Source: RGIG5612 sp963599255 (GTDB lineage Bacteria; Bacillota; Clostridia; Lachnospirales; Lachnospiraceae). From it: a stretch of 64,000 nt of DNA. Position numbers and translations under genes: made by a program. Positions within the stretch are counted from its first letter, which is position 1, and each line of letters opens with the position of its first letter. Positions 8,844 through 15,851 of the stretch are shown in pieces. The DNA is taken from NCBI GenBank assembly GCA_963599255.1, contig CAVBWS010000006.1, positions 1 through 64,000 of the forward strand. Reading direction: 5' to 3'. The notes below the pieces were generated by a model. It ran no database searches and was not told the DNA's origin. It saw nothing but the letters and a program-made list of their open reading frames with translations.

Positions 8844-10289
8844 ATGATAAAACTTCTGAAGAAAAAATTCATATTTACTGCCATGATCGCGGTTACGATA
8901 CTTCTGGCCGGCGTATTTGCTGCCCTTAATATTGTTAATCATACATCATTAAACGCTCAGTCGGAGAAGCTCTTATACGAGTTGGCGAGGATATATAATC
9001 TTAATCCGGTAACCTATGACGGCTCGGACGAAACTGCCACATCTGAGGATATCAATTCTCAGCAAGACAGTTCGCAGGAGAACGGTACAGATAGCGCTGA
9101 CGGTGCAGATGAATCGGATGGCGAATCCGACGGAGAATCAAAAGGTGAATCAGATGGCGGATCAACGGATAATTCTAATGGTGACAGTCCGCAATCAAGT
9201 TCTGCCAGAAGATTTGAAGTTCCTCAGGAGGAGGTACCTGTTCTGGCATTTATGGTTCCGGAGATTAACGATAATACCGTATTAAGTGCGGTATATTTTA
9301 CGGTTTCTATTGATGAAAAAGAGAATGTAGTACACACGGATATTTCGAAAATCTCAGGAATCACAGAAGAAGAAGCTGATAAAATGGCACTGGAAGAATA
9401 CAAGGCCAACAGAGCATACGGATGGAAGGGCAATTACAGATATCTGACATCCGAAGATTCAAGGGGCAATTATGTATATATATTCTTAGACAGATCCATA
9501 GATCTTAATAACCAGGCCCGGGTTGTTATGCTGTCTGTTCTTATTGCTTTGGCATGTTTTGGAGTGCTTTTTATCCTTGTAAGTATATTGTCCAATAAGA
9601 TGATCAAACCTATTGCGGAGAATATTGAAAGACAGAAATGCTTTATCACCGACGCGGGACATGAAATAAAAACCCCGCTGGCTATTATTCAGGCTAATAC
9701 AGAGGCTCTTGAACTTCATGAGGGCGCAAATAAGTGGACCGATAATATCAAGGATCAATCCATGAGACTGTCTATTCTCATGACCAATATGCTCCTTCTG
9801 GCAAAAGCAGATGATTATGTGGGCAGGGACAAAGAGGAAGAAGTGGATCTGGATCAGCTTATTAAGGATTCACTGGAAATGTTTGGAGAGTCATTAAAAA
9901 ATAAAAAACTCAAGCCGGTTTTCAGTGCGGAGAGCAGACTCATTGTAAAGGGCAACAAAACGCAATATGCACAGCTTATATCTATTATGCTTGATAATAT
10001 AGTTAAGTATGCAAGAGAAGGATCTGAAATTGATATAAGAGCGTATTCAAAGGAAAAAATGACAGTTCTGGAAATGGGCAATTATTCCGACTATATTCCG
10101 GAGTGCGAACCAGAGAGACTCTTTGACAGATTCTACAGGCCCGATTCCACCAGATACAGCCAGCAGGTAGGAAATGGCATCGGACTGGCTGCAGCAAGGG
10201 CCATAATGCAGCTCTATAACGGAACTATAGAATGTGCATATGATAAGAAAGATCACATTATATTCACGATGATGTTCAGAAACAGATGA
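8844..10289 (+). CDS. Sensor histidine kinase with Ser/Asp/Gly-rich sensor region
   Basis: 481-residue membrane kinase paired with the preceding regulator. TM1 spans about 10-31; the extracytoplasmic part (32-226) includes a low-complexity stretch rich in Ser, Asp, Gly and Glu (about 61-120) followed by a folded segment. TM2 is about 227-249. The HisKA H-box TDAGHEIKTPLA gives H273; the N-box is LDNIVKYA. The glycine boxes are divergent: the usual DxGxG is not seen (LEMGNYSDYIPE at that place), while GNGIGLAAARAI is kept. This degenerate G1 is common among Firmicutes kinases. Starts with ATG 5 bp after the regulator stop. Confidence 0.93.
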   Translation: MIKLLKKKFIFTAMIAVTILLAGVFAALNIVNHTSLNAQSEKLLYELARIYNLNPVTYDGSDETATSEDINSQQDSSQENGTDSADGADESDGESDGESKGESDGGSTDNSNGDSPQSSSARRFEVPQEEVPVLAFMVPEINDNTVLSAVYFTVSIDEKENVVHTDISKISGITEEEADKMALEEYKANRAYGWKGNYRYLTSEDSRGNYVYIFLDRSIDLNNQARVVMLSVLIALACFGVLFILVSILSNKMIKPIAENIERQKCFITDAGHEIKTPLAIIQANTEALELHEGANKWTDNIKDQSMRLSILMTNMLLLAKADDYVGRDKEEEVDLDQLIKDSLEMFGESLKNKKLKPVFSAESRLIVKGNKTQYAQLISIMLDNIVKYAREGSEIDIRAYSKEKMTVLEMGNYSDYIPECEPERLFDRFYRPDSTRYSQQVGNGIGLAAARAIMQLYNGTIECAYDKKDHIIFTMMFRNR

Positions 10290-10350
10290 GATTATCACTG
10301 AAATAATTACAGAAGCAGCAGAAAACAGGCGGATTTATGGCAAAAACTTC

Positions 10351-10379
10351 TTACTTTCCGGGGGAAAATATGCTAAGAT
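10351..10379 (+). promoter_or_regulatory. Probable sigma-A promoter of the CarD-like gene
   Basis: TTACTT (10351-10356), 17-bp spacer, TAAGAT (10374-10379) with an upstream TGC that makes an extended -10. It lies 37 bp before the GTG start of the CarD-like gene, consistent with separate expression from the two-component pair. Confidence 0.5.
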
Positions 10380-10416
10380 ATATGCAAATGGCGAATTATT
10401 ACAGAAAGGAGTAAAT

Positions 10417-10914
10417 GTGTTTAAAGTAGGCGATTTAGTAATTTATGGTAATTCTGGTGTCTGCAGGGTGGTTGAGATAGGTAAGCCTCCTCTTAGCGGA
10501 ATACCTGATGGACAGGACTACTACACCCTGGCTCCATATTATTCAGAGAAGAGCGTGATATTTACTCCTTGTGATAATGACCGGGTGGTTATGCGCCCTA
10601 TTGTTTCACGGGACGAGGCACAGAAATTAGTCAATAACGTTCCTCAGATCGAATGTCTTGTAATCACCGATGAAAAGAAGAGAGAAGACTGCTACAAGGA
10701 AGTAATAAAATCAGGCGATCCGGAGAAGTTTGTAAGCATAATCAAAACTATTCATGTCAGAAAACAGCAGAGACTTTCTGAAGGTAAGAAAGTTACTGCC
10801 AGCGATGAGAAGTATTTTCAGATGGCAGAAGAGAAGTTGTATGGTGAATTAGCAATAGCCCTTAATATAGAAAAAGGTTCTGTCCGTGATTATATATTCG
10901 GATGCATTGAATAA
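10417..10914 (+). CDS. CarD/CdnL-family transcription regulator
   Basis: 165-residue protein with an N-terminal CarD/TRCF RNA-polymerase-interaction domain (FKVGDLVIYGNSGVCRVVEI, then YYTLAPYY) and a helical C-terminal DNA-binding part (about 75-165). CarD-type proteins bind the RNA polymerase beta subunit and stabilise the open promoter complex. Length is typical of the Clostridia forms. The start is GTG at 10417 behind AAAGGAGT. It has its own likely promoter and is followed by a palindrome-rich gap. Confidence 0.88.
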   Translation: MFKVGDLVIYGNSGVCRVVEIGKPPLSGIPDGQDYYTLAPYYSEKSVIFTPCDNDRVVMRPIVSRDEAQKLVNNVPQIECLVITDEKKREDCYKEVIKSGDPEKFVSIIKTIHVRKQQRLSEGKKVTASDEKYFQMAEEKLYGELAIALNIEKGSVRDYIFGCIE

Positions 10915-10946
10915 AGAAAATAAGTTTGATCATATGGATAAAGGCA

Positions 10947-11027
10947 GCATTGTCAGCTGACGATGCAGTTAAATAGTGTTATAACAGCTGCGATAGACGT
11001 AAAAATACGTTAATGCGCAGCTGTTAT
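10947..11027. other. Two successive palindromes in the CarD / hydrolase gap
   Basis: A 20-bp near-palindrome GCATTGTCAGCTGACGATGC (10947-10966) is followed by a hairpin with a perfect 12-bp stem ATAACAGCTGCG (10981-10992) / CGCAGCTGTTAT (11016-11027), with a small ACGT-ACGT hairpin inside its loop. There is no T tract, so this is either a non-canonical terminator for the CarD-like gene or a protein/RNA structural element. Confidence 0.5.
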
Positions 11028-11067
11028 TGTGCAAAGTAGTGTAAAAAACATGTCAATTGTCTTACTT

Positions 11068-11097
11068 TTGTACAAGTTTCAGTTCATGATAGACAAT
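11068..11097 (+). promoter_or_regulatory. Possible promoter of the CocE-like hydrolase
   Basis: TTGTAC (11068-11073), 18-bp spacer, GACAAT (11092-11097). The leader that follows is very A/T-rich and ends with a strong GGAGG ribosome site ahead of the ATG at 11162. The -10 is a moderate match only. Confidence 0.4.
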
Positions 11098-11161
11098 ATG
11101 TTTTTTTTCATATACAATATCTGTGTTTGTTAAAAAAATATTTTTTAATGGAGGATATAAA

Positions 11162-12964
11162 ATGGAAGGTCTCGATAAAGAACTTTATTTTACTCTGGAA
11201 GAGGAGTTCCAGGGCGAGAAGATTGAAGCTATCTACAGAAGAGCCCGTAAGCCTGTTGCTAACCAGGATGATGTTGACTTATCTAAGTCAGATGACCCTA
11301 TGGCAAGAATGGGTCAGGGATTCTGCCCTGCTTTCAATCAGAGAACCTATGAAGCTGCTCCTGGCATCACATGTATGCAGGACGTAGAAGTTGTAATGAG
11401 AGACGGATGCAAGATCTATACAGATATCTTTCTTCCGGCTAACTGCACAGAGAAGATCCCATGTATCGTATCATGGAGCTGGTTCGGCAAACGTCCTGGC
11501 GATGGTATGAGTGAGTGGCAGATCATGGGTGTTCCGCCTCACACAGTATCTAAGCTCGCTAAGTTCGAGTCATCTGACCCGGCTTACTGGTGCTACAAGG
11601 GATATGCTGTAGCTAACGTTGACGTTCGTGGTGCAGGACATTCAGAAGGCAATGTTCATATGTTCACACATCAGGACAGAGAAGACGGATATGACTTCGT
11701 TGAATGGCTTGCAACACAGGATTGGTGCAACGGCAAGATCGGTATGACAGGTAACTCAGGTGTTGCTATGCATCAGTGGGGTATCGCAGCTGAGTGCCCA
11801 CCACACCTTGCTTGTATCGCACCATGGGAGAGCACAACTGACCTCTATGCGGATTCTCTGTATGAAGGCGGTATTCCTGCACTTTCATTCAATGAATTCA
11901 TTGCTGCGCAGGTTACAGGTCTGGGCGGAGTAGATGATCAGGTTGCTATGGCTCGTAAATATCCATTCCGTAACGGATACTGGAATGACAAGTGCGCAGA
12001 TTTCTCTAAGGTTAAGATTCCTGTATATCAGACAGCAGGTTGGTCACATTTCCACCTTCCGGGATCATCAAGAGCTTATATCAGATGTAAGTCAAAACTT
12101 AAATGGTTCAGAGCACACAGAGATTTCGAGTGGCCGGATACATACGATCCACAGAACATTGCTGATCTTAATCTCTTCTATGATCGTTACCTTAAGGACA
12201 TCCACAATGGCTGGGAAATGACGCCTAAGGTTCGTATCGACGTTATGGATGTTATGGATCATGATTATCAGGCAAGACGTCCTGAAAATGAATGGCCTCT
12301 TAAGAGAACAGAGTTCAGAAAGTATTATCTTGATGCTTCTACAATGTCAATGCAGGATACACCTGTTGCAGTTGAGTCATCAGTTTCATACAATGGCGCA
12401 ACAGCTGAAGATGGTTACATCGACAGAGTAGAGTTCGACATGGAATTCAAAGAGGACACAGAGCTCACAGGTTATATGTGGCTTCGTCTCTGGGTATCAT
12501 GCGAAGGATACAATGACATGGATATGATGGTTAATATCCAGAAGGCAGACAGCCAGGGCAATTGGCTGCCATGGACAACTCTTAATGAGCCACATCCGGG
12601 CGCTTGGGGCAAGATGAGAGTATCTCGTCGTGAGTTATGGCCTGAAGAGATGAAGAAGTACAAACTTAAAGGACAGGAGTACTGGCCGGTACTTAAGAAC
12701 ACAAGCGAGCAGAAGCTCTCTGACGGTGAGATCGTTCCGGTTGATATCGCCATCGTTCCTTCATCACGTTTCTGGCACAAGGGACAGAAGCTTCGTATCC
12801 AGATTGCAGGCAACTATATCCGTGAGGGATGGTTCGAGCCTCTTAGCTGGGACGTTGACAACAAGGGCAAGCACGTTATCCACACCGGCGGTCAGTATGA
12901 ATCATGGCTGCAGGTTCCATACATTCCACCTAAATTCGAAACAGATGGACATGTATACAGATAA
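11162..12964 (+). CDS. CocE/NonD (S15-like) family hydrolase
   Basis: 600-residue alpha/beta hydrolase related to X-prolyl dipeptidyl peptidases and cocaine esterase. Segments: N-terminal extension (1-70), hydrolase core with VRDGCKIYTDIFLP-like and DVRGAGHSEG, nucleophile S199 in MTGNSGVAMHQW, and the C-terminal jelly-roll domain of the family (about 385-600). At the position where CocE-type enzymes have GWxD, this protein reads GWSHFH (293-298), so the catalytic Asp may come from elsewhere; H319 is a candidate His. No signal peptide, so cytoplasmic. The ATG at 11162 follows GGAGG; an in-frame upstream start at 11123 has none. Codon use is strongly optimised, like the ribosomal-protein genes nearby, suggesting high expression. 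Substrate unknown. Confidence 0.85.
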   Translation: MEGLDKELYFTLEEEFQGEKIEAIYRRARKPVANQDDVDLSKSDDPMARMGQGFCPAFNQRTYEAAPGITCMQDVEVVMRDGCKIYTDIFLPANCTEKIPCIVSWSWFGKRPGDGMSEWQIMGVPPHTVSKLAKFESSDPAYWCYKGYAVANVDVRGAGHSEGNVHMFTHQDREDGYDFVEWLATQDWCNGKIGMTGNSGVAMHQWGIAAECPPHLACIAPWESTTDLYADSLYEGGIPALSFNEFIAAQVTGLGGVDDQVAMARKYPFRNGYWNDKCADFSKVKIPVYQTAGWSHFHLPGSSRAYIRCKSKLKWFRAHRDFEWPDTYDPQNIADLNLFYDRYLKDIHNGWEMTPKVRIDVMDVMDHDYQARRPENEWPLKRTEFRKYYLDASTMSMQDTPVAVESSVSYNGATAEDGYIDRVEFDMEFKEDTELTGYMWLRLWVSCEGYNDMDMMVNIQKADSQGNWLPWTTLNEPHPGAWGKMRVSRRELWPEEMKKYKLKGQEYWPVLKNTSEQKLSDGEIVPVDIAIVPSSRFWHKGQKLRIQIAGNYIREGWFEPLSWDVDNKGKHVIHTGGQYESWLQVPYIPPKFETDGHVYR

Positions 12965-12991
12965 TTATTTGCTGACAGCATAAATAATAGC

Positions 12992-13043
12992 AGCAGGGAG
13001 ATTACTTAGGTAATCTCCCTGCTTGACTTTGAATTTTTTTTTT
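12992..13043 (+). terminator. Terminator after the CocE-like hydrolase
   Basis: Perfect 14-bp stem AGCAGGGAGATTAC (12992-13005) / GTAATCTCCCTGCT (13010-13023) with a 4-nt loop. A tract of ten T residues (13034-13043) follows after a 10-nt gap that also carries the -35 of the next promoter, so terminator and rpsO promoter are interlocked. Confidence 0.7.
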
Positions 13044-13051
13044 GCTAGAAT
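13023..13051 (+). promoter_or_regulatory. Sigma-A promoter of rpsO-pnp
   Basis: TTGACT (13023-13028), 17-bp spacer containing a T-rich tract, TAGAAT (13046-13051). Close to consensus at both boxes. Predicted transcription start is near 13058, giving a leader of about 80 nt. Confidence 0.85.
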
Positions 13052-13057
13052 TTACCA

Positions 13058-13138
13058 GTTGTGAGCCGCAGCTTAAAGGCAGGACACTCCGACCACTTTT
13101 CAGCTGCAGGCGATTATATTACAGGAGGATAATTTATT
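13058..13138 (+). promoter_or_regulatory. rpsO: rpsO leader with potential pairing
   Basis: The leader can pair GCAGCT with AGCTGC across about 30 nt of intervening sequence, placed just before the ACAGGAGGA ribosome site. S15 binds its own mRNA leader in several bacteria, and this is a candidate for such autoregulation, but I cannot match it to a described S15 leader class. Confidence 0.35.
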
Positions 13139-13405
13139 ATGATTACATCAGAGATCAAGGCTCAGCTTGCTAAAGAATATGGCAAGAATGAAGCAGACAC
13201 AGGTTGCGTTGAGGTACAGGTTGCTATTCTGTCATACAGAATCAAGGAACTTACAGAGCATCTTAAGACTCATCCTAAGGATCACCACTCAAGAAGAGGT
13301 CTTCTTAAGATGGTAGGTAGAAGAAGAGGTCTTCTTGACTACATGAAGAAGAGAGATATCGAAGGCTATCGTCAGTTAATCGAGAAATTAGGAATCAGAA
13401 AATAA
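13139..13405 (+). CDS. rpsO: 30S ribosomal protein S15
   Basis: 88 residues, the standard length. S15 binds the three-way junction of helices 20-22 in 16S rRNA and nucleates the platform of the small subunit. The family signature is clear: VQVAILSYRIKELTEHLK, HHSRRGLLKMVGRRR, and a C-terminal LIEKLGIRK. A strong AGGAGGA ribosome site precedes the ATG. pnp follows after 89 bp, as in most bacteria. Confidence 0.98.
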   Translation: MITSEIKAQLAKEYGKNEADTGCVEVQVAILSYRIKELTEHLKTHPKDHHSRRGLLKMVGRRRGLLDYMKKRDIEGYRQLIEKLGIRK

Positions 13406-13415
13406 TTGATTTTTT

Positions 13416-13451
13416 AACAGGCTTTAGGGAATACATCCTTAAAGTCTGTTT
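13416..13451 (+). terminator. rpsO-pnp intercistronic hairpin
   Basis: ACAGGCTTTAGG (left arm) pairs with CCTTAAAGTCTGT (right arm, from 13437) and is followed by TTTG. The T tract is weak, so partial termination or RNA processing between rpsO and pnp is more likely than full termination. Confidence 0.55.
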
Positions 13452-13494
13452 GTATATTGTGGCATTCGCCGAGAAGTAGAAGAAGGAGAGAATA

Positions 13495-15630
13495 ATGAGT
13501 AAAGAATTTAGATCATTTGAAATGCAGCTGGCAGGAAGAACACTGCGTGCGGACATCGGACGTGTTGCTGCGCAGGCTAATGGAGCGGTACTTCTGCATT
13601 ATGGAGATACAGTGGTACTTTCAACTGCTACAGCATCAGAAAAGCCGAGGGACGGAATTGATTTCTTCCCGTTGAGCGTAGATTTTGAAGAGAAAATGTA
13701 TTCTGTCGGCAAGATACCGGGAGGATTTACCAGAAGAGAAGGTCGTCCGTCAGAAAATGCCATCTTAACAAGCCGCGTTATTGACAGACCTATGCGTCCT
13801 TTGTTCCCTAAGGATTACAGAAATGACGTGGTTTTGAATAACCTTGTTATGAGTGTTGACCCTGATTGTTCACCGGAACTGACAGCAATGCTGGGATCTG
13901 CACTTGCTACATGCATTTCAGATATTCCGTTTGACGGTCCGGTTGCCATGACTCAGATGGGTCTTGTGGACGGAGAATTAGTTTATAATCCGACAGAGGC
14001 ACAGAAGCTGGCAACAGACCTTACACTTACAGTTGCGTCCACACCGGAGAAGGTAATCATGATCGAAGCCGGAGCTAAGGAAGTTCCGGAGGATAAGATG
14101 ATCGAGGCCATCTATAAGGCACATGAAATGAACTGTGAGGTTAATAAATTCTTCGCACAGATCATTGCTGAGGTTGGCAAGGAAAAGCATGAATACGAGA
14201 GACATATTATCCCTGAAGAAGTAACAGCTGCAATTGTTGAACTCGTTCCTCAGGAGGAAATGGAAAAGGCAGTATTTGCTGATGAAAAGCAGATAAGGGA
14301 TGCTAATATTTCTGCGATCAAGGATATGCTTAATGAGAAATTTGCAGAAGAACATGAAGATTACATCCCATACATTGATGAGGCTGTTTATGCTTATCAG
14401 AAGAAGACAGTTCGTAAGATGATCCTGAAGGATCATAAGCGTCCGGATGGCCGTGCTATTGATCAGATCAGACCGTTGTCAGCAGAGGTTGATATTCTTC
14501 CTAGAGCACATGGTTCAGGTATGTTCACAAGAGGACAGACACAGATCATGACAGCTACCACATTAGGACCTTTATCAGATGCTCAGAAGATAGACGGACT
14601 TGATGATAATATCGTAAGCAAGAGATATATGCATCAGTACAACTTCCCTGGATATTCAGTTGGTGAGGCTAAGCCAAACAGATCACCGGGACGTAGAGAG
14701 ATAGGACACGGTGCCCTGGCAGAGAGAGCACTGCTTCCTGTAATCCCGTCAGAAACAGAATTCCCGTATGCACTCCGTCTTGTATCAGAAACATTTGAAT
14801 CCAACGGATCCACAAGCCAGGCTTCAGTATGTGCTTCAACACTGTCACTGATGGCTGCAGGCGTTCCTATCAAGAGACCTGTTGCAGGTATCTCATGTGG
14901 TCTTGTTACAGGAGAGACAGATGATGATTATCTGATCCTTACAGATATCCAGGGACTCGAGGACTTCTTCGGAGACATGGATTTCAAGGTTGCAGGTACT
15001 GATATCGGTATTACAGCTATTCAGATGGATATTAAGATTCATGGTCTTACCAGAGAGATCGTAGAAGGTGCTATAGCAAGAGCTAAGCAGGCCAGAACAT
15101 ATATTCTCCATGAAGTAATGCTGCCGGTTATCTCAGAACCTCGTAAGGAACTGAGTGTATACGCTCCTAAGATCATCAGCATTCAGATCGATCCTGAGAA
15201 GATCGGTGAGGTTGTTGGTAAGCAGGGTAAGGTTATTAATGAGATCATCGCCAGAACAGGCGTTAAGATTGATATTGATGACAGCGGAATGGTTTCAATC
15301 TGCGGCGTAGATAAGGCTAAGCTTGAAGAAGCTAAGGAAATGATCAATACCATCGTTTCAGACTTCGAAGAGGGTAAGATCTACGAAGGCAAGGTAGTTT
15401 CGATCAAGGAATTCGGTGCGTTCCTGGAGTTTGCTCCGGGCAAGGAAGGCATGGTTCATATCTCTAAGATTGCTAAGGAGAGGATCAAATGCGTTGAGGA
15501 CGTACTTACTCTTGGGGATGTGGTTAAGGCTAAATGCATGGGACCGGATAAGATGGGCCGTGTAAGCTTCAGCATCAAGGATGCTAAGGATGACAGCGCG
15601 AACAAGAAATCCGCTGCAGAAGAAGCATGA
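13495..15630 (+). CDS. pnp: Polyribonucleotide nucleotidyltransferase (PNPase)
   Basis: 711-residue phosphorolytic 3'-5' exoribonuclease, a trimer and part of the RNA-degradation machinery. Two RNase PH domains are visible: the first begins MQLAGRTLRADIGR, the second includes GSGMFTRGQTQIM, the GSTSQASVCAS phosphate-binding segment, and the metal-binding DFKVAGTDIGITAIQMDIK region. They are followed by a KH domain (IGEVVGKQGKVINEI) and an S1 domain (YEGKVVSIKEFGAFLEF). The ATG follows AAGGAGAG. The preceding hairpin may be a processing site. Confidence 0.98.
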   Translation: MSKEFRSFEMQLAGRTLRADIGRVAAQANGAVLLHYGDTVVLSTATASEKPRDGIDFFPLSVDFEEKMYSVGKIPGGFTRREGRPSENAILTSRVIDRPMRPLFPKDYRNDVVLNNLVMSVDPDCSPELTAMLGSALATCISDIPFDGPVAMTQMGLVDGELVYNPTEAQKLATDLTLTVASTPEKVIMIEAGAKEVPEDKMIEAIYKAHEMNCEVNKFFAQIIAEVGKEKHEYERHIIPEEVTAAIVELVPQEEMEKAVFADEKQIRDANISAIKDMLNEKFAEEHEDYIPYIDEAVYAYQKKTVRKMILKDHKRPDGRAIDQIRPLSAEVDILPRAHGSGMFTRGQTQIMTATTLGPLSDAQKIDGLDDNIVSKRYMHQYNFPGYSVGEAKPNRSPGRREIGHGALAERALLPVIPSETEFPYALRLVSETFESNGSTSQASVCASTLSLMAAGVPIKRPVAGISCGLVTGETDDDYLILTDIQGLEDFFGDMDFKVAGTDIGITAIQMDIKIHGLTREIVEGAIARAKQARTYILHEVMLPVISEPRKELSVYAPKIISIQIDPEKIGEVVGKQGKVINEIIARTGVKIDIDDSGMVSICGVDKAKLEEAKEMINTIVSDFEEGKIYEGKVVSIKEFGAFLEFAPGKEGMVHISKIAKERIKCVEDVLTLGDVVKAKCMGPDKMGRVSFSIKDAKDDSANKKSAAEEA

Positions 15631-15655
15631 TCATAAATAAATAATATAATTGTTC

Positions 15656-15695
15656 GTGCCGAGACAGGGTGCATTCACTGTATCTGTCCCGGCAC
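15656..15695 (+). terminator. Terminator-like hairpin after pnp
   Basis: GTGCCGAGACAG (15656-15667) / CTGTCCCGGCAC (15684-15695), one mismatch in 12 bp, followed by ATTATTTAAT. The T tract is poor, but its placement 26 bp after the pnp stop supports a role in 3'-end formation. Confidence 0.55.
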
Positions 15696-15791
15696 ATTAT
15701 TTAATGTGATCAATGTAATGCTTTTATAGTGATATATCATGGAGATAATATTGGATGTGTAAATGATATGTCGCCATATATTACGCAGGGG

Positions 15792-15851
15792 GCTGCAAGT
15801 TACTGCGAGAAAACAATCAGCGAAGGCGTTTTCGAGCAGTGACCTTGTAGC
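15792..15851. repeat. Dispersed hairpin element, copy 2
   Basis: Arms 15792-15814 and 15828-15851 around the loop AATCAGCGAAGGC (15815-15827). The core GAGAAAAC / GTTTTCGAG matches the other copies; the outer part has diverged (GCTGCAAGTTACTGC against GCAGTGACCTTGTAGC) yet remains pairable with G-U pairs. It lies between the convergent pnp and FtsX-permease genes, and its right arm touches the permease stop codon. Confidence 0.75.

Noticed and set aside
8844..10289. Degenerate kinase as a pseudokinase
   Set aside because: The H-box, N-box and GNGIGL segment remain, and the altered G1 box is common in Firmicutes kinases.
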